Origin: Parachlamydiales bacterium
GTDB lineage: Bacteria; Chlamydiota; Chlamydiia; Chlamydiales; JABDDJ01
Direction: 5' to 3'
Length of the DNA stretch: 64,000 nt
NCBI GenBank assembly: GCA_041671045.1
Contig: JBAZCF010000010.1
Coordinates: forward strand, 1 to 64,000
In this document: positions 9,470 through 18,867 of the stretch, in pieces
How the letters are laid out: every line of letters starts with the position of its first letter
Numbering within the stretch: position 1 is the stretch's first letter
Position numbers and translations under genes: made by a program
The notes under the pieces: generated by a model
What the model saw: the letters and a program-made list of their open reading frames with translations, nothing else
Told to the model about the DNA's origin: nothing
The model's database searches: none

Positions 9470-10132
9470 CTAAGACTTATTCTTGGTAAGTAATTGATTT
9501 TCTAATATGTTTTGCCATTTTATCCAGTCGGGATGAAGTACTTGTCCAGTTTTGGTTATAAGTTCTTTAGCCTTTTGAAGAGAGGCTAAAGCTTGGTCGT
9601 TATCTTTGATAATGAGGCATTCCGCAGACTTTAATAGATGAAATTCAGGTTGGGAAGGCTCAAGGATGAGGGCTACATTAATGCTGCTTAGAGCGATCTT
9701 AAATTCGCCTTTATAGTGCATTGCAAGTGATTTTTGAAACCAGTAGTTGGCGTTAGTCGGCTTGCTAAGGATAAGAAGAGTAAAAACGCCGTAGGCGCTT
9801 TCCCATTCCTGGTTAGTTAAGCATTCATCTGCTACCTTCTCGATGACTTGCAAGGTTTCGGGTGTAGTGGAAGAGATGGATGTTCCGGTAGCAATATTAT
9901 CGATAAAGTCATTGATTACTACTTTATCATTGGTTGGGTGAGTATCGCTGTAGTTTTTTAAAGCTTTGAATCCAATTTCTACATGTTTTCTTAATTCGTC
10001 CAGTTCAAATTCTTTAGACAGGGCTGAAGTAGATGCATGATTATGCAGGGGTAAGGATGAAAGATTAAGTGGGGATACTTTATTTTCTTTGGAGGAAAAG
10101 TCATCTCTAATATTTTTGTTTTCGATAGCCAT
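9470..10132 (-). CDS. TPR protein, SycD/LcrH-like
   Basis: 220 residues. A Ser-rich disordered start (about 1-45) precedes a block of three TPR-like helix pairs (about 95-205): SAYGVFTLLILSKPTNANYW, KGEFKIALSSINVALILEP and KDNDQALASLQKAKELI. The arrangement of three TPRs after a short N-terminal region is that of class II type III secretion chaperones (SycD/LcrH), common in chlamydiae. The family match is by pattern only. GAGG lies upstream of the ATG. No substrate gene is adjacent. Confidence 0.6.
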   Translation of the reverse strand: MAIENKNIRDDFSSKENKVSPLNLSSLPLHNHASTSALSKEFELDELRKHVEIGFKALKNYSDTHPTNDKVVINDFIDNIATGTSISSTTPETLQVIEKVADECLTNQEWESAYGVFTLLILSKPTNANYWFQKSLAMHYKGEFKIALSSINVALILEPSQPEFHLLKSAECLIIKDNDQALASLQKAKELITKTGQVLHPDWIKWQNILENQLLTKNKS

Positions 10133-10218
10133 ATTATCCTCACTATCTTTTATTTGTATATTAACAGATTAGTTCCATTTTAAAGTAGATCAAACAAAAC
10201 AATATTTAATCTATTAAC

Positions 10219-11352
10219 TTATACGCTTAACTCATGACGAAGCAATTTGCCTAAGGCTGAGCGGGGTATGGATTCCACTTGATTTACTTTTCTTATCCGT
10301 TCGAAGGGCAGCACTTTATCGTTATAAAGATTTAAGGCTTGAGAAATCTGATTTTCGGAAGCCGTTGTAAATAGTTCTATCGTATATCCCAGTCGTTCAT
10401 CGACAACAGGGGAAATTGCAGTTTCTTGTACGGTTAATCCTGAATCTGCGGCAGCTTGTTGCCAGATTTCTTCTAAATGCGGAAGAAGGACGCTTTCTCC
10501 GCCAATTTTTATAAAGTCGCCCTTTCTTCCTTTATGTTGAATTGTATCCCCTTGAATATCCACAATATCATCTGTCTTTAGCCAATGATCCTTAGGAAAA
10601 ACCTCAAATTGATAGCCATTTTCGCTGATATGGGCATATGCACTGAGCAAACTAGGGCTTTTGATATGAAGGCGTCCTTCTTCATCTACTTTGTGATGAA
10701 TATGAGGTAAAATATTTAGAGGAGGAAGGAGAGCTTCTGTCATTAGCGATTCGAGTGGAGCCGTTGCAATCTGTGATCCACATTCTGTCATTCCATAACT
10801 GGGGAGCAATGGCCATCCTAAAGCACGGGCCTTCTGATATAGAGGGTGAGAAAGAACACCTCCACCTACAACAATAGCTTTTAAAGATTTAGGTGCAGGC
10901 AGTTCTTTTTGTACTAGATCATGTACTTGAGCTGGAACCAGGGAAGATAAGGTTATTCTTAACGAGCTTACTGCATTTACAAATTCTTGCGGCGACCACT
11001 CTTTAAGTTCGTAGACAGGACTTCCAGAAAGTTCGGCCCGCGCGTAAATGCTACAACCTCCCACATGAAAAACCGGCAGTACATTTAGCCAAATGTCATC
11101 ACTATCACATTCTAAGTGGTGATTTACAGAACGGGCCGAAGTTAACAACGCTCCCCTGGAAATACCTACCCACTTTTGAATTCCTTTATCGCCAGTGGAT
11201 CCAGAAGTGGAGAACCATAGCAAACCTTCGGGAGTTGTTGGAGACTCAAGAATACTAATGATTCTAGCGCTTTCTTCTGGAGACAAGCGTGGATTCGTTA
11301 ATATGTGAGTCGCAGAACTTAACCAATCGATGGGATCTTTAGCTCTATCCAT
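10219..11352 (-). CDS. menE: o-Succinylbenzoate-CoA ligase
   Basis: Activates o-succinylbenzoate with ATP and CoA. Adenylate-forming signature WFSTSGSTGDKG (about 49-60), SYGMTECGS, the adenylate Asp in WLKTDDIVD, and the C-terminal lysine in RSALGKLLR are all present. At 377 residues it is shorter than E. coli MenE (about 450) because the N-terminal subdomain is trimmed. It is the last gene of the overlapping men operon, 6 bp after menA. The enzyme supplying its substrate (MenC) is not encoded nearby. Confidence 0.9.
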   Translation of the reverse strand: MDRAKDPIDWLSSATHILTNPRLSPEESARIISILESPTTPEGLLWFSTSGSTGDKGIQKWVGISRGALLTSARSVNHHLECDSDDIWLNVLPVFHVGGCSIYARAELSGSPVYELKEWSPQEFVNAVSSLRITLSSLVPAQVHDLVQKELPAPKSLKAIVVGGGVLSHPLYQKARALGWPLLPSYGMTECGSQIATAPLESLMTEALLPPLNILPHIHHKVDEEGRLHIKSPSLLSAYAHISENGYQFEVFPKDHWLKTDDIVDIQGDTIQHKGRKGDFIKIGGESVLLPHLEEIWQQAAADSGLTVQETAISPVVDERLGYTIELFTTASENQISQALNLYNDKVLPFERIRKVNQVESIPRSALGKLLRHELSV

Positions 11353-11358
11353 AATTCC

Positions 11359-12267
11359 TCAACTTAAGAAACAGCCTATAGAAAAGAATAATGAAAACAC
11401 TAGGTGTGTTGCAGCAGATTTCACTAACAAAACGTTACCCCGGGCGCTAGGCTGAGCATCCCAAATTTCGCGTACGACTTGCAATGCCATCGGAAAAGCT
11501 AGAAAACTTAAAGTTGCCGGCAGTGTCATTCCGATTTCAAACCAATATATATTTAGTACAAAGGGTAAAAGCAAGGCTGAAATAATTTCCCACCGTCCAA
11601 AATTAATTCCCCAGCGAACAATCAGAGTATTTTTATGCACGGCTTTGTCTTGGATGTAATCCCGGAAATTATTGTTAGCTAATATAGCTGTGGAAAGCAA
11701 GCCGATCTGCAATCCTAGTATGAGAATAGATAGATCCAAAACTCCGGTCATTGCAAAGTAAACTGCTCCGGTAATAGCCCACCCATAAAAAAGCAGGACA
11801 AACAATTCTCCCAGACCGTTATATGCTAAAGGAAAAGGTCCTCCGGTGTAGAAATAACTTAGCAGAGCCGACATTGCGACAATGACGCCAATGGAGGGAA
11901 TATCCCAGGCAATGGGCAGGGCAAACAAAACGCCTGCTGTTAAAGCCGCAATCCCAGCCCAAAGCATCTGAGAATAGGAAATCCAACCCTTCTGAACTAC
12001 TCTGTCGAAGCCTATCCGTTTAGCATTGTCGGCACCTTTTTTATAATCAAAAGCGTCGTTTGTAAAGTTTACGCCAATTTGAATACAAAGGGCTGTAAGC
12101 AGTCCGCAAAAAAAAACGAGCCAGGACCACGCGTGGAATTGATAATAGGCTAGGGCTGAAGCTGCAACCACAGGCAAAACGCCTGCGGTCAGAGTTTTTG
12201 GCCTAGCAGCATAAAACCAAACAAGAATTTGTGAGGGTCTTTCAGCCTTAATGTCAGCGTGGTTCAT
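11359..12267 (-). CDS. menA: 1,4-dihydroxy-2-naphthoate polyprenyltransferase
   Basis: Membrane prenyltransferase of the UbiA superfamily that attaches the isoprenoid tail. 302 residues with eight or nine hydrophobic helices. The first aspartate motif is seen in FTNDAFDYKKGAD (about 68-80) and the second in NNFRDYIQDK (about 198). The next step, methylation by MenG, is encoded at 6374. The start overlaps the menB stop by 4 bp. In E. coli menA lies apart from the other men genes, so finding it inside this operon is notable. Confidence 0.93.
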   Translation of the reverse strand: MNHADIKAERPSQILVWFYAARPKTLTAGVLPVVAASALAYYQFHAWSWLVFFCGLLTALCIQIGVNFTNDAFDYKKGADNAKRIGFDRVVQKGWISYSQMLWAGIAALTAGVLFALPIAWDIPSIGVIVAMSALLSYFYTGGPFPLAYNGLGELFVLLFYGWAITGAVYFAMTGVLDLSILILGLQIGLLSTAILANNNFRDYIQDKAVHKNTLIVRWGINFGRWEIISALLLPFVLNIYWFEIGMTLPATLSFLAFPMALQVVREIWDAQPSARGNVLLVKSAATHLVFSLFFSIGCFLS

Positions 12268-13103
12268 GGCAGCCTAGGGAATTGTTTAAAATCAGGCTTT
12301 CTCTTTTCTAGAAAGGCTTTTTTGCCTTCTTGGGCTTCCTGGGTCATGTAAAACAGCAGCGTAGCGTTTCCGGCTAACTCCTGTAAACCGATTTGGCCGT
12401 CGCAATCTGCATTCAAAGCAGATTTTAGGCAGCGCAGAGCTAAAGGAGAATGCTGTAAAATCTGATTGCACCATGCTACTGTTTCCTCTTCCAATTTTTC
12501 GTAAGGAACCACGGTATTGACTAAACCCATATCGAGAGCTTCTTGAGCATTATAATGACGGCATAGATACCAGATCTCGCGCGCTTTTTTCTGCCCGACG
12601 ATACGTGCCAGGTAGCTGCTGCCAAGACCGCCATCAAAAGACCCCACTTTTGGGCCTACTTGTCCAAATATTGCATTATCTGCCGCTATGGTCAAGTCGC
12701 ATACGACATGCAAGACATGTCCACCACCAATAGCATATCCTGCAACCATAGCGATGACTGGCTTTGGAATGGAGCGGATTTGTTTCTGAAGATCTAGTAC
12801 GTTCAAACGTGGTATGCCGTCATCCCCGACATATCCTGCTTCTTTACGTACGGACTGGTCTCCTCCGGAGCAGAACGCTTCCTTGCCTTTGCCTGTAAGG
12901 ATAATGACTCCGATTGAGCTGTCATTACGGCAATGTTCAAATGCTTCCTGCATTTCAGTGACTGTTTTAGGACGAAAAGCATTGCGCACGCGAGGACGGT
13001 TGATTGTGATTTTTGCAATCCCCTCATTATTCGTTTCGAAGAGAATGTCTTCAAAAGTTTCAATTGTTTGCCATGTTGTCGTTGCTTCATCTTGTGTGAT
13101 CAT
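12264..13103 (-). CDS. menB: 1,4-dihydroxy-2-naphthoyl-CoA synthase
   Basis: Crotonase-fold ring-closing enzyme acting on o-succinylbenzoyl-CoA. The 279 residues carry typical MenB motifs: AFCSGGDQSVR (about 82), AGYAIGGGHVLH (about 121), GSFDGGLGSSYLARIVGQKK and LDMGLVNTVVPYEKL. These match MenB proper rather than generic enoyl-CoA hydratases. Four-base overlaps with menH upstream and menA downstream indicate tight translational coupling. Confidence 0.96.
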   Translation of the reverse strand: MITQDEATTTWQTIETFEDILFETNNEGIAKITINRPRVRNAFRPKTVTEMQEAFEHCRNDSSIGVIILTGKGKEAFCSGGDQSVRKEAGYVGDDGIPRLNVLDLQKQIRSIPKPVIAMVAGYAIGGGHVLHVVCDLTIAADNAIFGQVGPKVGSFDGGLGSSYLARIVGQKKAREIWYLCRHYNAQEALDMGLVNTVVPYEKLEEETVAWCNQILQHSPLALRCLKSALNADCDGQIGLQELAGNATLLFYMTQEAQEGKKAFLEKRKPDFKQFPRLP

Positions 13104-13831
13104 TTCACCATCCTTTTTAGAGAGTTAATGAAGGCTTCTAATTCAAAAATAAATTTTTTCGGTTGATCCCAAGGAACACGATGCCCAGCCTCAGAAAAAA
13201 GAGCAATCTTTGATTGAGGGTGCGATAATGAGAGTTTTTTAGCGCGTTCAGTATAGGCTCTATCATTTAATCCGGCACACCATAAAATCGGGACTGGGGC
13301 AGACTGTAAAAAGGTCTGGAAGTCCTTTTGGTGGCCTACTGACCAGTGCGTAAGTATCTCTGCCAATAGCTCTCTTTGATAGTATTTTTCTTCTCTAGTA
13401 AACCTTGTAGAGCCTACTCGGAATACTTCCTGGTCTTCCCAAGCGTTCATTACCTCGTCCCAAGGGTTGCTACGGAATTTATCTGCCCAAGCTCTATCAG
13501 CCAGCAGCCTATTCTCATTCATATTCATACCGGTATGTGCGGATACCAGGACTGCAGCGTCCCATAACTTAGGGTTATCTTGTAGAAGGTGCATAGCAAG
13601 ACGCGCACCTAGGGAATATCCTACGATGATATGATGATTTTCCTTGCTTGGGTAGCCGTACTGTTTTTCAATTTGTTTGTTAAATAAACGGCTCCACTCG
13701 ACCATATTTTGTGTGAAGTTATCGATATAGGTACATGGGATATGAAAAATGCTCGAAGATTGCGATAGGATCGAGTGCCAGTCATCAGGCCTACCTAAAA
13801 ACCCGGGCAGTGAAAAAAGTATAGGGTTCAT
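13100..13831 (-). CDS. menH: Alpha/beta hydrolase, 2-succinyl-6-hydroxy-cyclohexadiene-carboxylate synthase
   Basis: 243 residues with an alpha/beta-hydrolase fold. The nucleophile elbow GYSLGARLAM gives the Ser (about 93), the acid is probably the Asp in AGLNDRAY, and the His is in EAGHRVPWDQP near the C-terminus. It eliminates pyruvate from the MenD product. The position between menD and menB, with four-base overlaps on both sides, is the classical place of menH and makes this assignment stronger than the fold alone would. Confidence 0.88.
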   Translation of the reverse strand: MNPILFSLPGFLGRPDDWHSILSQSSSIFHIPCTYIDNFTQNMVEWSRLFNKQIEKQYGYPSKENHHIIVGYSLGARLAMHLLQDNPKLWDAAVLVSAHTGMNMNENRLLADRAWADKFRSNPWDEVMNAWEDQEVFRVGSTRFTREEKYYQRELLAEILTHWSVGHQKDFQTFLQSAPVPILWCAGLNDRAYTERAKKLSLSHPQSKIALFSEAGHRVPWDQPKKFIFELEAFINSLKRMVK

Positions 13832-15384
13832 GAATTATCAGCACTCCAAAATAGCTTTGTCTGTTCTGCATCCGGGATTATTTCTATGAGATATGCTTTT
13901 TGATAGATATTTGGAGGCAACTTTTCGGGAACGGTATGCCACTGAACATACTGCATATTCCATAGGGACGCCAAAGGGGCGAAAGAGAGGTTGTGACAAT
14001 TATAAAAAGCTTTATCGCCATACATTCTCTCAAAAATCTTGCCGCCTCCATTATTGATCACAACACATACAGGCTTAATATGGGGATTTTGGAATAATGC
14101 CCAGGGGGCAGACATATCGTATAGGGTTGTCAAATCCCCAAAAATACCCCAACAGGGAACATCTTCGCGGCACATACCAAAAAAGGTGGAAAGCTGGCCA
14201 TCGATGCCATTAACACCCCTATTTGCAGCGATATTTGCATGCGGGTGAGAAAAAGAGGCGGCCATGTCCCATTCACGAATAGGGAGACTATTCCCTAAAT
14301 ACACAAACGATTCAGTTCCAATTAATTGTGATAAATAATGCACGAGAGCCGGTTCTGACGAAGGGAACTTATCAAAACTGATGAGGCGCTTTTCTAATAC
14401 TTTTTGGTCTTCTTTAATAAAGTTATTGTAGGGTTCGTATTCCTTATGGACCACTGTATCCTTCAACCCTATCAAATTCCCTACTAAACATTTGCTCCAA
14501 CTAGCTCCTGGGAATGGGTTTGCGCTAATGCTAAGCAGAGCATACTTCCCTTGGCACTCATCCAAATCCCTCCACATTCTTAAGGTAGGTACTCCCCCAA
14601 TCCTTAAAACAGCATCGATAGGATACCCCGCCTTTTCTGCCCTCTGCCATATCCCTTCAGTTGTACGTATAGAAAGATGATCTAGAGCTTTATTTTCACG
14701 CAGCCCCGAGGATGCTTCAAGATAAACCGGCGCTTTCAGGATACGCAAAAAAGACTCTACTGCGGGTTGCTCTTCTTTTGTCAGTCCGGAAACAATAACA
14801 AAAGGGCAAACGGCATTATCAAGAAAATTTGAAAGCGTTTCTTTGTCATATTCAAAATCTTGTAATGACCATTCCGGTTTGGTATGGGGATCAATTTTTC
14901 CTTTTCCATAAGGATCTTCCAAACACACATTCAAATGCAATGGTCCTTTAGGGCATAGATTGGAAGTGAATTTCAGAGTTTCTCCGTCAGCAATATCTTC
15001 TTCGGCGTGTACATAATGACTGAAAAGGCCTACTTGCTCTGCGCTTTGCGGCGCGCCTGTCAGTCGATATCGGCGAGGCCTATCTGTAGTGAGAATAATC
15101 AAAGGAAGTCCGCTGTAAAAGGCTTCCATTGTTGCAGGTAGTGTTTCGGCGGCTGCAGTGCCAGACGTAGTAATTATTACTGCGGGTTTACCACTATTCT
15201 TGATCAAGCCTAGGGTATAAAAAGCTGCTGAGCGTTCTTCAAACCATGAAGTAACCTTAAATCGTTCAGACGATTTCAACTCTTGTACAAAATAGGCATT
15301 GCGCGAACTTGGACACAGAGTAATATGAACCACGCCTAGTTTTTCTAAGCCGTCTAAAATTTGATGTACAAGTTCACGGCTCAT
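13828..15384 (-). CDS. menD: SEPHCHC synthase (2-oxoglutarate decarboxylase-type ThDP enzyme)
   Basis: Thiamine-diphosphate enzyme joining isochorismate and 2-oxoglutarate. The 518 residues show the catalytic Glu region WFEERSAAFYTLGLIKNSGK (about 47-66), TTSGTAAAETLPATMEA, TTDRPRRYRLTGAPQS and NRGVNGIDGQLSTFFG. The usual PGSRSTP motif is altered to PSSRNAY, still with the Ser-Arg pair. ThDP binding is expected around FGDLTTLYD. Overlaps of 4 bp with menF and menH. Confidence 0.94.
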   Translation of the reverse strand: MSRELVHQILDGLEKLGVVHITLCPSSRNAYFVQELKSSERFKVTSWFEERSAAFYTLGLIKNSGKPAVIITTSGTAAAETLPATMEAFYSGLPLIILTTDRPRRYRLTGAPQSAEQVGLFSHYVHAEEDIADGETLKFTSNLCPKGPLHLNVCLEDPYGKGKIDPHTKPEWSLQDFEYDKETLSNFLDNAVCPFVIVSGLTKEEQPAVESFLRILKAPVYLEASSGLRENKALDHLSIRTTEGIWQRAEKAGYPIDAVLRIGGVPTLRMWRDLDECQGKYALLSISANPFPGASWSKCLVGNLIGLKDTVVHKEYEPYNNFIKEDQKVLEKRLISFDKFPSSEPALVHYLSQLIGTESFVYLGNSLPIREWDMAASFSHPHANIAANRGVNGIDGQLSTFFGMCREDVPCWGIFGDLTTLYDMSAPWALFQNPHIKPVCVVINNGGGKIFERMYGDKAFYNCHNLSFAPLASLWNMQYVQWHTVPEKLPPNIYQKAYLIEIIPDAEQTKLFWSADNS

Positions 15385-16409
15385 AATCCAATAGAACTCC
15401 GCACAGCGTTAAACTTGGCATTCCACTCATACCATTCGCTCAGTGGATCGCTAGACTTGACTACTCCGCATCCTGCCAATACTTTTAATTTATCACCGAG
15501 CCATTGGACGTTACGAATTGCAACGTAGGCAGCTTCTTCGTTTTTGTCCGGCCACCGGTATCCTATAGGAGCACCATAATATGTACGTGGAATTTTTTGA
15601 TCATATTGCTTTAACCAGGGTTCACCTTGCGATTTAGGGTAGCAGCCAATGGAAGCGGTAGGATGCAAACGCCGGATAAGTTCATCAAAGGAAGGTAATT
15701 CTTCACTTTCAGCTTGAAGTGGAGTTGTAAGATGGAACATTTCATTTCCAGCTTGTTTCCAATACGATGCTGAAGTACTAACATCTTTAAAATCAGATAA
15801 TGCATGTTTTAATCCATCCACTACAAGGGTATGTTCATGCAGGATCTTTTCATAATCGCTCGGATGTTTTGTAGAAGATGTTCCAGCACAGGCTACAGTG
15901 TACAGTGTCTTATCGCGTACAATGAAGATCTGCTCCGGAGAGGCGCCGATCATTCCTTCTTCACCCTTCCAATAAGCGTAGGCATACCCGTGAAAATCAC
16001 GTGCGTAATTGCAAGCATGGGAAAGCATATGATTGCGGTATTGGGAATCTATTGGCAGATCTAATTCACCGGATATGTAGGGAACTGCTTTGTTAAATCT
16101 ACCTGCAAAGATACTCTGCATAACGTCTGCTACGGCGGAAGTAAAATCTTCTTGTTTTGGCAGCTTCCAATTAATAGATAGCTTCGATTGTGTTAGGGAT
16201 AATGGCATGCGATCAAGCTCAGACCATTGACTAAACTGCACCCAGGGTTTCGGTTTTGTCAGGAAGAAATCATTAAGGTAGAAAGCAGGTGCATCATTAT
16301 CCGGAGGTATAGAATACTCGCTTCTATCTCCCCATCCCACTAACAAAGTACCCCGTACAGTAGTGACAACTGCTGCATCCTGTTGGAATAATGCTGCATC
16401 CATAATCAT
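15381..16409 (-). CDS. menF: Isochorismate synthase
   Basis: Chorismate-utilising enzyme that commits chorismate to menaquinone. Motifs: GASPEQIFIVRDKTLYT, VACAGTSS, HPTASIGCYPKS and YYGAPIGYRWPD. The reading frame extends upstream to 16,595 but that part lies inside the ATPase gene and looks non-native. ATG at 16,409 (or 16,403, two codons later) follows GAGG at suitable spacing and gives about 342 residues, somewhat shorter than E. coli MenF (431). It begins 41 bp after the P-type ATPase stop and overlaps menD by 4 bp. Confidence 0.92.
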   Translation of the reverse strand: MIMDAALFQQDAAVVTTVRGTLLVGWGDRSEYSIPPDNDAPAFYLNDFFLTKPKPWVQFSQWSELDRMPLSLTQSKLSINWKLPKQEDFTSAVADVMQSIFAGRFNKAVPYISGELDLPIDSQYRNHMLSHACNYARDFHGYAYAYWKGEEGMIGASPEQIFIVRDKTLYTVACAGTSSTKHPSDYEKILHEHTLVVDGLKHALSDFKDVSTSASYWKQAGNEMFHLTTPLQAESEELPSFDELIRRLHPTASIGCYPKSQGEPWLKQYDQKIPRTYYGAPIGYRWPDKNEEAAYVAIRNVQWLGDKLKVLAGCGVVKSSDPLSEWYEWNAKFNAVRSSIGL

Positions 16410-16450
16410 GAAAATAGCCTCAAAATTGGGTTGGGTATAACCTAGGTGCT

Positions 16451-18817
16451 TTATTTTGTAAATATACGTGTGAGCCTTTGTGCATTTAAAACTACAATGA
16501 TACTGCTTGCTGTCATCGCAACTGCGGAATATATAGGGCTTAAGTATCCACTTAAAGCAAGTCCGATGCCGATGACATTGTAGAAAAAAGTCCAAAATAA
16601 ATTTTGTTTTATTAGTCTGCGCGCTTTTTTTGCTAGCTCCCTAATAGGTAACAAGACGTCCAATTTTTCCGTCGTGAGTAGAATATCCGAAACTTGAATT
16701 GAGATATCGGTGGCTGAAACGACAGAAATAGCGACATCTGCAGCTGTCAATGCGGGTGCATCGTTAATTCCATCCCCTACCATTCCAACAACAAAGTTAT
16801 TGTTTTTAAGTTCCAGTATTTTATCTCTTTTTTGCAGAGGGTTCTGCTCGGCATACCAAGAATCAAATCCACATTCTTTTGAAATAAATGCCACTGTCTG
16901 AGGATTATCTCCAGACAATAAAATAGTTTTAATTCCCTGAAACTGCCCTAGGAGTTGTTTTATTTCCGGTTTCAGGCTGTCGGCAAGGAAAACTTGCGCT
17001 AGTAAGCTCACCCCTTCAAAAAGAAAACAAGGCGAACTACCGGGAATGCAATCTAAGCTGCTTGGCAGCGGGTAGCCTAACGAGTTGAAATATGCAGCAG
17101 AGCCAATCCTGTACACTTTATCTTTCCATTTTCCTTCCATGCCTTTCCCAGCGTGCTCTAGTACGGGGAGTAAAACCTCAACCTCATTTTGCAGTCCCCT
17201 TGCTATTGCCTGCGCTACCGGGTGGGTCGACTGTCTTGCTATATTGGCAATGGCTATCCTTTGTTCAGCAGAAAGAAATCCTAACGGTGACTGTACTTGT
17301 AGGTAACCTTTGGTAATGGTTCCTGTTTTATCAAAAACTATGACATCTTCCCTGCCTAAGAACTGTAAACTTGAACGGTTACGCACTAATGCACCACGCT
17401 CGGCCATGCTTTGGATAAGCTGAGATTCTACTAAAGGAACGGCTATCCCAAGTGCGCAGGGGCAGGCGATCAACAATACTGACAAAGCTTGCTCAAAGTT
17501 TCCACCACTTCCCATAAATGCACACACAGTTAACAGCAATACCGCTGGAATAAAATAGCGTAGAATAACCTCAATACGCTGTTCTTTGACGGCCTTATTC
17601 CCTATACCTGTTTGAACTAATTGCAAAATGCGCTGTTGCAATGATTCTTCCACCGTAGCTTTTACTTCCCATACGATCGCCCCATGCAGAACAATGCTTC
17701 CCCCAATAATTTTGCTGCCTACACTTTTTGCTACCGGCAAGCTCTCCCCTGTGAGCAGGGATTCATCGCAGGTTGCTTCTCCCCCCACCACCACTCCATC
17801 TAAAATAACTTTCTCTCCTGCCAAGGTTTTTACTTCGTCACCTACATGAATATCTGCGATAGGAACAAAATCGAATTTTGCATCAGAGAATCTCTTACGA
17901 CCTCTTTTGGGCTGGCTACGGGCTATTCCAGCTAGTGTTTTCTTTGCATTGAATTTGGCTTTAGCCTCCACTAATTTTCCGCCAAGGACCAAAGCTACAA
18001 TGACGCAAGCAGTATCAAAGTAAACATGCATATTCCCTGAAAGGAGCCGGTAGGTCGATAATAACGTCGCGGAGCCTGCGCCAAGCACGACCAAGGTTTC
18101 CATCCCAAAATAGCCTGTGCGCAGAGCAGCCCAGAAACGCTTATAGATAGGCCACGCGCCATATGTCATGACAGGCAGGGCAGCCCAAAATGAAAGCCAT
18201 GCGAAAATCATTCCGTAGTCTTTTGCTTCAGCATCAAAGTAGGTAGCGTATAGAGGATAAGCGAACATCATGACATTTAGAGCAAAAAAACCTGTTACGG
18301 CGGAACGGATTTTCAATCCTCTCGAAGCGGAAGTAAGGGCTTGATCGTTTTGCAGGTCAACTTCATAACCCAGATTAGTCATTACCTTTACTATGCTGTC
18401 CAGATCAATATATCTGGGGTAATATTCTATCACTCCCATATCGGTCGCATAATCTACAATAACAAGGACAACTCCCTTTTTTTGCGATAGAACATATTGA
18501 ATGAGCAAAGCACAGGAGGGACACCATAATCCCTGGATACTTATGACTTTACGTACTTTTTCCCAGTCTTCTTTATCTTCTTTCAGCTTTTTAGCTTGCA
18601 GCTCTTCTAATAACAGCGGATTAGAAATCAATCCTGCGAGGGCGGCCTCTTTTACTAGAGGATGATCTATTCCCCTTTCCAGCTCAGATTTCGCTACTAA
18701 AATAGTGTGAACGGCATGGCATCCTGCGCAGCAAAATAATAGCTTACCCTCTGTGAAAGGACGTGCGGTGATTTCAAGTTCGCATAATGCGCATAATGCT
18801 TGAGTTTCAATTGCCAT
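16451..18817 (-). CDS. Heavy-metal P1B-type ATPase, CcoI/FixI-like copper transporter
   Basis: 788 residues. The N-terminus has a Cys-rich pair, CALCELE and CCAGCHAVH, followed by a heavy-metal-associated domain with GLWCPSCALL (about 95). This layout is typical of CcoI/FixI/CtpA ATPases that deliver copper for cbb3-type oxidases. Core motifs: TGES, CPCALGIAVPL (about 450), phosphorylated Asp in DKTGTITKG (about 495), and VGDGINDAPALTAAD (about 680). Eight membrane helices are expected. It is the likely first gene of the men operon, fitting a shared respiratory role. The divergent start of def is 50 bp away. Confidence 0.88.
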   Translation of the reverse strand: MAIETQALCALCELEITARPFTEGKLLFCCAGCHAVHTILVAKSELERGIDHPLVKEAALAGLISNPLLLEELQAKKLKEDKEDWEKVRKVISIQGLWCPSCALLIQYVLSQKKGVVLVIVDYATDMGVIEYYPRYIDLDSIVKVMTNLGYEVDLQNDQALTSASRGLKIRSAVTGFFALNVMMFAYPLYATYFDAEAKDYGMIFAWLSFWAALPVMTYGAWPIYKRFWAALRTGYFGMETLVVLGAGSATLLSTYRLLSGNMHVYFDTACVIVALVLGGKLVEAKAKFNAKKTLAGIARSQPKRGRKRFSDAKFDFVPIADIHVGDEVKTLAGEKVILDGVVVGGEATCDESLLTGESLPVAKSVGSKIIGGSIVLHGAIVWEVKATVEESLQQRILQLVQTGIGNKAVKEQRIEVILRYFIPAVLLLTVCAFMGSGGNFEQALSVLLIACPCALGIAVPLVESQLIQSMAERGALVRNRSSLQFLGREDVIVFDKTGTITKGYLQVQSPLGFLSAEQRIAIANIARQSTHPVAQAIARGLQNEVEVLLPVLEHAGKGMEGKWKDKVYRIGSAAYFNSLGYPLPSSLDCIPGSSPCFLFEGVSLLAQVFLADSLKPEIKQLLGQFQGIKTILLSGDNPQTVAFISKECGFDSWYAEQNPLQKRDKILELKNNNFVVGMVGDGINDAPALTAADVAISVVSATDISIQVSDILLTTEKLDVLLPIRELAKKARRLIKQNLFWTFFYNVIGIGLALSGYLSPIYSAVAMTASSIIVVLNAQRLTRIFTK

Positions 18818-18867
18818 ACGAGCCTAATTTAGGTTATACTGAACACAAATAGAATTAGGAATTTTGT

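Noticed and set aside
12803..13166. Overlapping frames on both strands within menB/menH
   Set aside because: They lie in alternative frames of clearly assigned enzymes.
16410..16595. N-terminal extension of menF
   Set aside because: It overlaps the ATPase gene, has no homologue-like features, and a better start with GAGG lies at 16,409.
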